Below are positions 8,180 to 16,016 of a stretch of DNA of 64,000 bases, piece after piece (within the stretch, counting starts at the first letter, position 1; each line of letters begins with the position of its first letter). The translations under genes were made by a program, and so were the position numbers. This DNA comes from Streptomyces brasiliensis (GTDB taxonomy: Bacteria; Actinomycetota; Actinomycetes; Streptomycetales; Streptomycetaceae). The notes beneath the pieces are model-generated. The model did no database searches. It was given only the letters and a program-made list of their open reading frames with translations, and had not been told where the DNA came from. The stretch is taken from the NCBI RefSeq assembly GCF_014647875.1, contig NZ_BMQA01000037.1:1-64000 (forward strand), read 5' to 3'.

Positions 8180-8587
8180 GGCAGCCGCGCGCAGCGAGCC
8201 CTCGGCGGTCGGCGTGTAGTCGGGCCGGGCGGGCTCCGGGATCGGCGGCTCCTCGACGTGTTCACCGCGCAGGTTGCGGGCGCGGGCGTCGATCGTCCCC
8301 GGCGCCAGGATGGCGCTGTCGGTGAGCATCAGCTCCCCGGCGTTGAGCCAGCGCCCGTAGTAGCCGTCGTCCAGGTAGGCGGCTCGGTCCAGGCGCTCCA
8401 GCGCGTGCCGGAAGGCGTCCGTGTTGATGCCACCGCACGCAACGCGGCTGGAGAGGATCGCAAGCGCGAATGCCTTGCGCTGCCAGGGCTCCTCGAAAAC
8501 AGGTTCATCGCGTCTCGGCGGATGAACGGGACCCCATCCCAGGGTTCCCCCCATATCGGCAAGACCATCCATCACATAATCTCCCAC
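8180..8587 (-). pseudogene. Nitrile hydratase beta-subunit N-terminal-like remnant
   Basis: Minus-strand codons give DMGGTLGWGPVHPPRRDEPV, FEEPWQRKAFALAI, then ERLDRAAYLDDGYYGRWLNA and GELMLTDSAIL. This is the pattern of the beta-subunit N-terminal domain of nitrile hydratase/thiocyanate hydrolase (GG..GFGPV, PVFH.PWE..., a long helical region ending YYE.WL). After about 135 residues the similarity ends, and the frame runs on as Arg-rich sequence that overlaps the sigma-factor gene on the other strand. No alpha subunit, beta C-terminal SH3-like domain or activator is present. It could be the N-terminal part of a small stand-alone NHase_beta_N protein, but the overlapping tail argues for a broken gene. 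Confidence 0.6.
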
Positions 8588-8658
8588 ACGTCTGCAACAG
8601 CGGGCATATCCACATGAATTGTAGGCGGGTGGTGTTCTCGGAATCGTGGCATCGGCCG

Positions 8659-8708
8659 CAGCAACTCGTAATGTGTAGGCCCTGGGTTCGAATCACGAAG
8701 CTGGCTCC
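8659..8708 (+). other. Degenerate tRNA-Thr(CGU)-like 3' half
   Basis: The sequence contains ACTCGTAATG, as in the anticodon loop of tRNA-Thr(CGU), then AGGCC, CTGGGTTCGAATC with an intact T-loop, and GGCTCC. The T-stem 3' side (CACGA) no longer pairs with CTGGG and there is no D-arm or 5' acceptor strand. It is therefore not a functional tRNA and looks like the tRNA half left behind by an integrating element. Confidence 0.4.
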
Positions 8709-8904
8709 GCTGGCCCATCTGGCATGAGCCCCATGGGCCGACCCTCCTGCCAAGATGCGGTCACGGCCGCGCGGGGATAGCGGGCCAAACAGGGGGCCAA
8801 GCAAGGCAGCCGCACCAAGACGCTCCCGGGCAATGGTGGACTGTTCTGAAGACGAATGAGCCGGTCAGGTGACCTCAAACCAAGGTCACAGTGGGTCTGA
8901 TCCC

Positions 8905-8924
8905 GTTCGGGACAAAGAGGGTCG
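8905..8924 (+). other. Second tRNA-Pro(CGG)-like att-site remnant
   Basis: GTTCGGGACAAAGAGGGTCG repeats the tRNA-Pro-like core found at 3902-3920, in the same orientation and with the same upstream doubled GGGCCAA motif about 120 bases before it (8781-8799). The two copies bracket a 5-kb block holding the LAL regulator, hydrolase and sigma-factor genes. Confidence 0.35.
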
Positions 8925-8998
8925 TCTTCCCGGAGAACGCCCCCTTCGTCACCGGCGAGATCCTCCACGTCGACGGCGGCATGAGCGCCGGTCACTGA
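8921..8998 (+). pseudogene. SDR oxidoreductase C-terminal tail
   Basis: Codons directly before the TGA at 8996 read PENAPFVTGEILHVDGG and end MSAGH. This is the standard C-terminus of a short-chain dehydrogenase/reductase (xxxVTGxxxxVDGGxS). The Rossmann GxxxGxG motif, the YxxxK catalytic site and the start are all missing; immediately upstream is the tRNA-like core. The remainder of the gene was lost in the rearrangement. Confidence 0.7.
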
Positions 8999-9127
8999 GC
9001 AGTGCCGGCACGGGGCAGGACGGCCGGCAGCGATGCACCCATCACCGCTCGTACGCCGCTGCATGGCGCGTCGAGCCGCCGGCCGCCCTCCCTTCACCAG
9101 GAAATACACCCCAGGAGGAGAGGCACC

Positions 9128-9502
9128 ATGAGCACCACCACCGACAGTGAACTGATCCTCCGGAACGTTCTCGACCAGTGGAAGGCCGCCGTCGACCGCC
9201 ATGAACCGCGGCAGGCCGCGGCTCAGTTCACCGAGGACGCGATCTTCCAGGGGCTGCACCCCTACAGCGTGGGCAGGGCCGGCATCGCCGCGTACTACGA
9301 CTCCCAGCCGGTCGGACTGACAGCGGCGTACCGCATCCTGGAGACCAGGGTCCCGGCCGACAACCTCGTGCTCGGGTACCTGGCCGTCGACTTCTCGTTC
9401 ACCGACCGCCCCACCGTCAGCGTCAACCTCGGTGTGCTGGTGCAACGGACCGAGGAAGGATGGTTCATCAGCCACTACCAGGTCTCACGCCTCGACCAGT
9501 AA
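9128..9502 (+). CDS. SnoaL-like/DUF4440 nuclear transport factor 2 family protein
   Basis: 124-aa single-domain protein of the NTF2-like superfamily. The N-terminal helix (ILRNVLDQWKAAVDRHEPRQ), TEDAIFQGLHPYSVGRAGIA, and the C-terminal strands GVLVQRTEEGWFISHYQVSR match the SnoaL/DUF4440 pattern (W..A....D...... F..DA.......G...I). A strong AGGAGG lies before the ATG. Proteins of this fold bind small hydrophobic ligands or act as cyclases/isomerases; none of the known catalytic pairs is clear. It follows the SDR tail by 130 bases and is likely the surviving partner of that lost gene. It may also substitute for the missing SnoaL domain of the nearby sigma factor, but that is only a suggestion. 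Confidence 0.82.
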   Translation: MSTTTDSELILRNVLDQWKAAVDRHEPRQAAAQFTEDAIFQGLHPYSVGRAGIAAYYDSQPVGLTAAYRILETRVPADNLVLGYLAVDFSFTDRPTVSVNLGVLVQRTEEGWFISHYQVSRLDQ

Positions 9503-9722
9503 TGCCCCGACTTCCGTTGCATGCACTGGAGTCGACGGGAACGCTGACCGTCCGTGGGCTGCCCTGAACCGGCAGCCCGGGTGGTGCGAGCTCATCCGTG
9601 CCTGGCGGGCCAGGTCCGCCACGGTCGGCGGCCGGCCGAGGCGTTCCCTCACCCGGGGCCGGAGCGCCGCCGGCGGGTGCTCCTCCCGGGGGCGGGGGGA
9701 GGCCGTCAGCTTCCGTGTGCCG

Positions 9723-10079
9723 TCATGGGCTCACCCAGGTCAGCGCCTCGTCCCGCCGCTCCGACGGAAACACCCGCACCTCGCCCGGCGTCATCCACCC
9801 GAACATGGCCGTCAGGTGGGTCATCCACTCGATGTCCGTCACCAGGGCGATGCGTTTCCATGCCCGGAGGTGTTCGACGCCGATCCTGAGGTCCTGCCAG
9901 AGCGCGCCCGGTGTCATTCCGGTGAAGTCGTGGACGACCAGGAGGAAGCGCACGTCGCCCGCCTCCGCCGCCGCGGTGATCGCGGGCAGGAGGACGTCGC
10001 GGTAGTCCTCGGCGTGCAGGGTGCCGGACGCCTCGAAGCCGACGACGCCCGCCGGCATGTCCTCGAGTTCTGTGATCAC
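9723..10079 (-). CDS. SpoIIAA-like (STAS/SEC14-type) protein
   Basis: 118-aa protein of the SpoIIAA-like family (PF11964). The GTG at 10079 is preferred because AGGAG precedes it by six bases; an upstream ATG lacks one. Visible family features are VVGFEASGTLHAEDYRDVLL, the central strand RFLLVVHDFTGMTPGALWQD and WKRIALVTDIEWM followed by a Gly-Trp-Met loop. These proteins have a STAS-like fold and no known catalytic role; they are frequent single genes in actinobacteria. It is convergent with the SnoaL-like gene and divergent from the alkylsulfatase, with no operon partner. Confidence 0.82.
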   Translation of the reverse strand: MITELEDMPAGVVGFEASGTLHAEDYRDVLLPAITAAAEAGDVRFLLVVHDFTGMTPGALWQDLRIGVEHLRAWKRIALVTDIEWMTHLTAMFGWMTPGEVRVFPSERRDEALTWVSP

Positions 10080-10329
10080 AGCCGCTCCTGTCCCGGTGTC
10101 CCCCCGGCCCACGCTAGGAACGACACCGCCCCGGCGCGCGCACGATTGGTGCTTTCGGGGGACACATGGGCGTGTCGTGGGGGCGGAGTGCGCGGGCGGG
10201 CTCTAACCCCGGCACCCTCCCACGGTGGAAGGAGCCGCTGCCCCGGCCGCTCCGCCGTGGCCGTACCGCACGGCGGGTCTCCCGGGGGCCGCTCGCTCGT
10301 CCCTCTGCCGGACCCGTTTGGAGGCCAGC

Positions 10330-12180
10330 GTGAACCGTGCAGCCGACACAGCCGACATCACGCCAGACTTCGCCGACCGTACCGACTTCGAGAACGCGGA
10401 CCGGGGGTTCGTGGCGCCACCCGAGTCGGCGCTGGTCACCGGGGCCGACGGTCACGTGGTGTGGAACTTCGACGACACCGCCTTCCTCGACGGCGACTGC
10501 CCCGGGACCGTGCACCCCAGCCTGTGGCGGCAGGCCCAGCTGTGCGCCCGGGCCGGGTTGTACGAGGTGACGGAGGGCGTCTTCCAGATCCGCGGGTACG
10601 ACCTGTCCAACATGTCGCTGATCGAGGGCGACCGGGGCATCGTGGTCGTCGACCCGCTCGTGTCGCCCGACTGCGCGGCGGCCGGACTCGCCCTGTACCG
10701 GGCCGAGCGCGGGGACCGCCCGGTGACCGCCGTGATCTACACCCACTCCCACATCGACCACTTCGGCGGCGTCCACGGCGTCCTGTCCGCCCGAGACCCC
10801 GACGGCTCCCCCGGCGGCAGCGACGTACCGATCGTCGCGCCCCAAGGCTTCATGGCGCACTCCGTCACCGAGAACATCTACGCCGGTACCGCGATGCTGC
10901 GCCGCGGTGACTACTACAGCGGCCGCGGCCTCGACCCCGGCCCCACCGGACTGGTCGGCACCGGGCTGGGCTTCACCGCCTCGAACGGCACCCCCGGCCT
11001 GCTCTCCCCCACCGTCGAGATCCGGCACACCGGCCAGGAGGCGGTCCTCGACGGTGTGCTGTTCCGGTTCCAGATGACGCCGGGCACCGAGGCCCCGGCG
11101 GAGATGAACTTCATGCTTCCCGAGCGGCACGCCCTGTGCGTGGCCGAGAACGCCGGGCACAACCTGCACAACATCCTGACCCTGCGCGGCGCCCTGGTCC
11201 GCGACGGGCGCGTCTGGTCGCGCCAACTCACCGAGGCGATCGAACTCTTCGCGCACGACGCGGACGTCCTCTTCGCCTCCCACCACTGGCCCACCTGGGG
11301 CCGGGACCGCATCCGGTCGTATCTGTCCGAACAGCGCGATCTGTACGGCTACTTGCACGACCAGACGCTGCGCCTGGCGAACCAGGGCCACACCGGCATC
11401 GAGATCGCCGAGATGCTCGAACTGCCGCCCGCGCTCTCCCGTGCCTGGCACGCCCGCGGCTACTACGGCTCGGTCAGCCACAACGTCAAGGCCGTCTACC
11501 AGCGGTACATGGGCTGGTACGACGGCAACCCGGCCTCCCTGTGGGAGCACCCGCCCGTCGAGACGGCGAAACGATACGTCGACTGCATCGGCGGCATCGA
11601 CGCCGTACTGGAGAAGGGGCGCGCCTACCTGGACGAGGGCGATCTGCGCTTCGCCGCGCAGCTGCTCAAGCACGCCGTGTTCGCCGAACCCGACAACACG
11701 GACGCCAAGGAGCTGCTGGCCGACACGTTCGAGCGGCTCGGGTACGGCGCGGAGTGTGCCACCTGGCGCAACTGCTATCTGACGGGCGCGCGGGAGCTGC
11801 GCACCGGCATCCGGTCGACCCCCCTGCCGACGGCCGGGATGGCGGGCGCCCTGACCGTGGGGCAGGTCTTCGACGCGCTCGCCATCCGCGTCGACGGGCC
11901 CCGGGCATGGAACGAATCCCTGTCCCTGCACTGGCACTTCACGGACCTCGGCGAGATGTACCGCATGACCCTGCACAACGGCGTGCTGGTCCACTCCCGC
12001 ACCACCCAGCCACCCGACAGCACGGACTTCGCCCTTCGCCTCACCAAGCCGCAGCTGCTTCGGCTGCTGAGCGGCAGGGGTCTTGACGGGGTGCGGTACT
12101 CCGGGGACCCGGTCGTGCTGAAGACGCTGATGGCGCTTCTCGACGAGCCCGACCCGGGCTTCGCCGTCGTCACGCCCTGA
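10330..12180 (+). CDS. Alkyl/aryl sulfatase, SdsA1-type metallo-beta-lactamase fold
   Basis: 616-aa enzyme that hydrolyses sulfate esters of alkyl chains (SDS-like surfactants), releasing sulfate and alcohol. The GTG start has GGAGG six bases before it. The metallo-beta-lactamase zinc motif THSHIDHFGG is at residues 138-147; further metal ligands are expected at AENAGHNLHN and SHHWPTWG, both present. A helical dimerisation region follows, and the C-terminal about 130 residues are the SCP2-like alkylsulfatase domain. Length matches the family. There is no signal peptide, so it appears cytosolic, unlike the secreted Pseudomonas enzyme. No regulator is adjacent on the same strand. Confidence 0.92.
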   Translation: MNRAADTADITPDFADRTDFENADRGFVAPPESALVTGADGHVVWNFDDTAFLDGDCPGTVHPSLWRQAQLCARAGLYEVTEGVFQIRGYDLSNMSLIEGDRGIVVVDPLVSPDCAAAGLALYRAERGDRPVTAVIYTHSHIDHFGGVHGVLSARDPDGSPGGSDVPIVAPQGFMAHSVTENIYAGTAMLRRGDYYSGRGLDPGPTGLVGTGLGFTASNGTPGLLSPTVEIRHTGQEAVLDGVLFRFQMTPGTEAPAEMNFMLPERHALCVAENAGHNLHNILTLRGALVRDGRVWSRQLTEAIELFAHDADVLFASHHWPTWGRDRIRSYLSEQRDLYGYLHDQTLRLANQGHTGIEIAEMLELPPALSRAWHARGYYGSVSHNVKAVYQRYMGWYDGNPASLWEHPPVETAKRYVDCIGGIDAVLEKGRAYLDEGDLRFAAQLLKHAVFAEPDNTDAKELLADTFERLGYGAECATWRNCYLTGARELRTGIRSTPLPTAGMAGALTVGQVFDALAIRVDGPRAWNESLSLHWHFTDLGEMYRMTLHNGVLVHSRTTQPPDSTDFALRLTKPQLLRLLSGRGLDGVRYSGDPVVLKTLMALLDEPDPGFAVVTP

Positions 12181-12205
12181 GCGTCGGTCGGTGACCAGGC
12201 GGACG

Positions 12206-13552
12206 TCAGTCGGTGACCAGGTCGTCCGGTGCGGTGTGGGCCAGGTCGGCGAGTGTGGTCAGGGCCTGGGCGAGGACGTCCGGCCGCGGGGTGGCCAGGC
12301 CCAGGCGTACGGCGTTCGGGGCGTGGTGGGCGTCCGTGGTGAAGGCGGCGGCGGGGACGACGGCGATGCCGTGCCGCGCGGCGGCGGCGACGAAGGTGTC
12401 CGCCCGCCAGGGGCGCGGGAGTTGCCACCAGCAGTGGAAGGAGCGCGGGTCGCCCCGCACGGTGAAGTCGGCCAGGCGGCGGGCGGCGAGTTCCTGGCGC
12501 CGTACCGCCTCCCGTTGCTTGGCCACCACCAGGGCCCTGAGGGTTCCGTCGCGCTGCCAGCGGTCGGCGGCCTCCAGGGCGAACCGCATGGGGGCCCAGC
12601 CGCCCGACCGCAGCGCGGTGGCGATGTCGGTGGTGAGGGCGGCGGGGGCCACGGCGAAGCCCAGGGTCAGGCCGGGGGCGACGCGCTTGGAGAGGCTGTC
12701 GATCAGGACGGTGTGCTCGGGCGCGAGGGCGGCGAGCGGCGGGAGTTCGTCACGCAGGAAGGCCCAGATGGCGTCCTCGATCGCGGGGATGCCGAGCCCG
12801 TACAGGGTCTCGGCCAGTTGCTCCATACGCGGCGCGGGCATCGAGAGGGAGAGCGGGTTGTGCAGACGGGGCTGGACGTAGATCGCGTGCAGCGGGGCCG
12901 TGGCGTGGGCCTCCGCCAGTGCCTCGGGGACGAGGCCCGCGTCGTCCATGGCGAGCGGGACGAGGGTGATGCCGAGGCGGGTGGCCACGGCCTTGACCAC
13001 CGGGTAGGTCAGCTCCTCGACGCCGAGCCGGCCGCCGCGCGGGACCAGGGCGGTGAGGACGGCGGAGATGGCCTGTCTGCCGTTGCCGGCGAAGAGGATG
13101 CGTGCGGGGTCGGGGCGCCAGCCGCCTCGGGTGAGGAGGCCGGCAGCGGATTGCTGAAAGGCGGGGGTGCCCGTCGCGCCGACCGGGTGCAGAGCGGGGG
13201 CGAGGGCGTCGGGGCGCAGGAGCGCGGCCAGTGACTCGGCGAGGAGCGCGCTCTGCTCGGGTACGACCGGGTAGTTGAGCTCCAGGTCGATCCGGCCGGC
13301 GGCGGGTTCGGTGAGCGCGGGGGCGCCGGCCGGGGCGGTCGCGCGGACGAAGGTCCCGCGGCCCACCTCGCCGACCGTCAGGCCGCGGCGGGCGAGTTCC
13401 TGGTAGACGCGTGTGGCCGTGGAGTTGGCGATGCCGTGCCGGCGCGCGAACGCGCGCTGCGGGGGCAGCCGGTCGCCGGGGCGGAGGGCGCCCTCGGCGA
13501 TTTCGGCGGCCACGGCGTCGGCGACGCTCTGGTAGTCCTTCACGACGTTCAT
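12206..13552 (-). CDS. MocR-type GntR/aminotransferase regulator
   Basis: 448-aa fusion of a GntR-family winged helix (residues about 5-70, RPGDRLPPQRAFARRHGIAN) and a class I aminotransferase-like domain. The PLP-binding lysine is K289 in DSLSKRVAPGLTLGF, and the Asn/Tyr strand appears as YVQPRLHNPLSLSMP. MocR proteins sense amino acids or vitamin B6 and often control transporters or catabolic genes. It is divergent from a LysE-type exporter with only 82 bases between starts, and that gap contains repeated TATTGCAC elements. The obvious inference is that it regulates the exporter and itself. Close relatives are annotated as aminotransferase-like domain-containing protein. Confidence 0.9.
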   Translation of the reverse strand: MNVVKDYQSVADAVAAEIAEGALRPGDRLPPQRAFARRHGIANSTATRVYQELARRGLTVGEVGRGTFVRATAPAGAPALTEPAAGRIDLELNYPVVPEQSALLAESLAALLRPDALAPALHPVGATGTPAFQQSAAGLLTRGGWRPDPARILFAGNGRQAISAVLTALVPRGGRLGVEELTYPVVKAVATRLGITLVPLAMDDAGLVPEALAEAHATAPLHAIYVQPRLHNPLSLSMPAPRMEQLAETLYGLGIPAIEDAIWAFLRDELPPLAALAPEHTVLIDSLSKRVAPGLTLGFAVAPAALTTDIATALRSGGWAPMRFALEAADRWQRDGTLRALVVAKQREAVRRQELAARRLADFTVRGDPRSFHCWWQLPRPWRADTFVAAAARHGIAVVPAAAFTTDAHHAPNAVRLGLATPRPDVLAQALTTLADLAHTAPDDLVTD

Positions 13553-13567
13553 CCCAGCACAGGATTA

Positions 13568-13616
13568 CACCGAGTGCAATATAACTATTGCGCACTATTG
13601 CACCGAGTTATTGCAC
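13568..13616. promoter_or_regulatory. MocR/LysE intergenic operator repeats
   Basis: GTGCAATA (13574-13581) and TATTGCGCAC (13586-13595) form an inverted repeat with one mismatch, and ATTGCAC occurs again at 13597-13603 and 13610-13616 as a direct repeat 13 bases apart. CACCGAGT also recurs (13568, 13601). Direct plus inverted half-sites in the divergent region of a MocR gene and its neighbour are typical of the two-site binding of this family. The promoters themselves must lie in the same AT-rich 60 bases. Confidence 0.65.
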
Positions 13617-13634
13617 TGCCTAGGCTGGCGTTCC

Positions 13635-14258
13635 ATGACGGACGTGAGCGGCATTCTCGGTGTGACGGTGGTGGCCCTCGGCATGGTGCTCACCCCCGGT
13701 CCGAACATGATCTACCTGGTCTCCCGCAGCATCACCCAGGGCAGACGCGCCGGGATCATCTCCCTCGGCGGGGTGGCACTCGGCTTCCTGGTGTACCTGC
13801 TCGCCGCGAACCTCGGCCTCTCCGTCGTCTTCCTCGCCGTACCCGAGCTGTACGTCGCGGTGAAGCTGGCCGGCGCCGCCTACCTCGGATATCTCGCCTG
13901 GAATGCCCTGAGGCCCGGCGGCCTCTCCGTCTTCGCCCCACAGGACGTACCGCACGACTCACCGCGCAGGCTGTTCACGATGGGCCTGATGACGAACCTG
14001 CTCAACCCCAAGATCGCCATCATGTACCTGTCGCTCATCCCCCAGTTCATCGACCTGGACCGGGGCCACGTCCTGCTCCAGGGGATCGTCCTCGGCTCGG
14101 TCCAGATCGTCGTCAGCATCGCGGTCAACCTCGCCATCGTCCTGGCCGCCGGCACGATCGCCGCGTTCCTCGCCCGCCGCCCCTCCTGGCTGAAAGTGCA
14201 GCGCTGTCTGATGGGCACGGTGCTCGGCGGTCTCGCCGTACGGCTGGCCGTCGACTAG
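13635..14258 (+). CDS. LysE/RhtB family amino-acid exporter
   Basis: 207-aa inner-membrane exporter with about six transmembrane segments. The signature GMVLTPGPNMIYLVSRSITQ with G.RAG is at residues about 15-40, and LVYLLAANLGLSVVF and KLAGAAYLGYLAWNALR are the usual second and third helices. The ATG at 13635 is used because an upstream in-frame alternative would run into the operator repeats. Family members export lysine, homoserine, threonine or related amino acids; which one is not predictable. Regulation by the divergent MocR protein is likely. Confidence 0.9.
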   Translation: MTDVSGILGVTVVALGMVLTPGPNMIYLVSRSITQGRRAGIISLGGVALGFLVYLLAANLGLSVVFLAVPELYVAVKLAGAAYLGYLAWNALRPGGLSVFAPQDVPHDSPRRLFTMGLMTNLLNPKIAIMYLSLIPQFIDLDRGHVLLQGIVLGSVQIVVSIAVNLAIVLAAGTIAAFLARRPSWLKVQRCLMGTVLGGLAVRLAVD

Positions 14259-14274
14259 GCCCGCGGCCCCGGGG

Positions 14275-14994
14275 TCAGTTGTTCCAGGTCTCGTCGTACG
14301 GATCGCGCGGCGCCGGCACAGGCTTGGCCGACGTGACCTCGAGGAACGGGATCGGCGCGCCGTTGACGGGATCTCGGGTCCGCTTCGCCGTGTACGCGCC
14401 CGTCACCTCCAGCCACGCGTCCGGCTGGAGGACCGGCGGTATCTTCCCGGTGAGCCCGATCTTCACCGGCTGGGCGTCCGCCGCACAGCAGTTGAGGGCC
14501 ATGCGCACGAGGTAGGGGGTACCCGTGCGGTCCAGCGCGACGAAACCGGTGACGCGCACGCTACGGCCACCGAGGGAACGCCCGTGCCCGTACGCCGCCC
14601 GGCCCGCGTAGTCGACCAGGGTCAGCGGCACGGGATCGCCCGTCGGCAACTCCGTGTAGCCGTAGGGCTGTTGCAGCGCCGTACCCGTACGGACCGCGCT
14701 GTACGACCCGAGTGCGGGCGGCGCGACCAGGATCAGGGCGAGGAGGGGGAGGACCAGGAGCCAGGCGATGCACGGCTCGCGGTGGCCGTGGTCCTCGGTG
14801 CGCCGGCCGCGGCGTCCGCCCCGCCACTCGTACCAGGCCGTCGCCGACGCCGCCACGATCAGGACCGCGCCGGCCGCCAGCAGCAACGGGCGCAGGCCCG
14901 CCTTGACATAGCGCAGATACAGGTCGGTCAGGCCCGCGTGCAGCAGGGCCGCGCCGACCAGGAACAGGACCGCCGCCTGTGCCTGCCGGTTCAC
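14275..14994 (-). CDS. TIGR03943 family membrane protein (permease partner)
   Basis: 239-aa membrane protein, GTG start overlapping the stop of the upstream permease gene by four bases (GTGA). Two N-terminal helices (about 8-27 and 33-55), a His/Arg-rich loop, another helix ending near LILVAPPALGSYSA, and a long extracytoplasmic domain ending NGAPIPFLEVTSAKPVP follow. The motif NCCAADAQPV and the Y..V.GFV... strands are characteristic of TIGR03943 proteins. These are always found beside a DUF318-type permease, as here, and are thought to be its extracellular or periplasmic subunit. Substrate is unproven; metal ions or arsenicals are the usual guess. Confidence 0.88.
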   Translation of the reverse strand: MNRQAQAAVLFLVGAALLHAGLTDLYLRYVKAGLRPLLLAAGAVLIVAASATAWYEWRGGRRGRRTEDHGHREPCIAWLLVLPLLALILVAPPALGSYSAVRTGTALQQPYGYTELPTGDPVPLTLVDYAGRAAYGHGRSLGGRSVRVTGFVALDRTGTPYLVRMALNCCAADAQPVKIGLTGKIPPVLQPDAWLEVTGAYTAKRTRDPVNGAPIPFLEVTSAKPVPAPRDPYDETWNN

Positions 14995-16016
14995 AGCAGC
15001 ACCGCCCCGGTCAGGACCGCGCCGACGACGGCCAGGGCGAACGTGGCCGGGGCGAAGCGCAGGGCGAAGCCGCGGCCGAAGGTGCCGGCCTGCATCGCGA
15101 ACAGCTTGAGGTCGATCATCGGGCCGACCACCAGGAACGCCAGCCGGGCCGTCAGCGAGAACTGGGTCAGCGAGGCCGCCACGAAGGCGTCCGCCTCCGA
15201 GCAGATCGACAGCAGGACGGCGAGAACGGCCAGGGCCAGGACCGAGAACACCGGGTTGTCGGCCGCCGTGCGCAGCCAGCTCGCCGGGGCCACCGCCTTC
15301 AGCGTCGCGGCGGCCACCGCGCCGAGCACCAGGAAGCCGCCCGCGTGCATCACGTCGTGCCGCACCGCCCCCCAGAACGCCTCCCCCTTGCTCTGCCCCT
15401 CGTGCGCGTGGTGCGCCGGTGGGCGCAGCCAGTCCGTACGGCCCAGGCGCTGCCACAGCCAGCCCATCCCGCACGCCACCAGCAGGCTCGCGGCGAACCG
15501 GGCCAGGACCATCTCCGGGGCGCGCGGGAACGCCACGGCCGTCGCCGTCAGGACGATCGGGTTGATCGCCGGGGCGGACAGCAGGAACGCCAGCGCCGCC
15601 GCCGGCGTGACGCCCCTTCGGACCAGCGCCCCGGCCACCGGCACGGACGCGCATTCGCAGCCGGGGAGGACCGCGCCGGCCATCCCGGCGACCGGCACCG
15701 CGAGCGCGGGGCGGCTCGGCAGGGCGCGGGCGAAGAACGACGGCGGTACGAACACGGCGATCACCGCCGACAGCAGCACGCCGAGGACGAGGAACGGCAG
15801 GGCCTGGACGACCACCGCGACGAACACCGTCATCCAGCTCTGCATCACCGGGGTGGACAGCGCCCCGCGGATCGGCCCCTGCAGCATCAGCACCACGAGC
15901 AGCAACAAGGTCAGGGCGAGCGGGGAGTCGAGGCGCCGGGTCTGCTTCTCGGCCGGGGCCGCGGGGACGTCGTCCCGCGCGGCTTCCCCGGGCGGGGCTT
16001 CTTCGGTGATGGCCAC
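14991..16016 (-). CDS. DUF318/ArsP-like permease
   Basis: 341-aa polytopic permease of the UPF0718/ArsP_1 family with eight or so hydrophobic helices. The GTG at 16016 has GGAGG at spacing nine. A Pro/Ala-rich cytosolic N-terminus of about 30 residues precedes the first helix. The motif PGCECAS (residues 118-124) and SAPAINPIVLTAT, then the later PMIDLKLFAMQ, are the conserved substrate-path elements; ArsP proteins that export trivalent organoarsenicals use related cysteine pairs. It is translationally coupled to the TIGR03943 gene. No Zur box or ArsR gene was seen nearby, so metal regulation cannot be claimed. Confidence 0.88.
   Translation of the reverse strand: MAITEEAPPGEAARDDVPAAPAEKQTRRLDSPLALTLLLLVVLMLQGPIRGALSTPVMQSWMTVFVAVVVQALPFLVLGVLLSAVIAVFVPPSFFARALPSRPALAVPVAGMAGAVLPGCECASVPVAGALVRRGVTPAAALAFLLSAPAINPIVLTATAVAFPRAPEMVLARFAASLLVACGMGWLWQRLGRTDWLRPPAHHAHEGQSKGEAFWGAVRHDVMHAGGFLVLGAVAAATLKAVAPASWLRTAADNPVFSVLALAVLAVLLSICSEADAFVAASLTQFSLTARLAFLVVGPMIDLKLFAMQAGTFGRGFALRFAPATFALAVVGAVLTGAVLL

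Larger units (their letters stand above)
8070..9127. other. Mosaic of gene remnants, no intact gene
   Basis: These roughly 1,060 bases contain fragments only: a nitrile-hydratase-beta-like N-terminus on the minus strand, a degenerate tRNA-Thr-like 3' half, a doubled GGGCCAAAC-type motif at 8781-8799, a tRNA-Pro-like core and the last 25 codons of an SDR dehydrogenase. The pieces are unrelated in function, fitting repeated insertion and deletion at an integration hot spot. Confidence 0.65.

Noticed and set aside
8640..8720. Functional tRNA-Thr gene
   Set aside because: The 5' acceptor strand and D-arm are missing and the T-stem does not pair, so only a remnant can be claimed.
10225..10329. 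Longer start for the alkylsulfatase
   Set aside because: The extra 35 codons are Pro/Ala/Arg-rich without a ribosome-binding site, whereas GGAGG precedes the GTG at 10330 by the normal distance.
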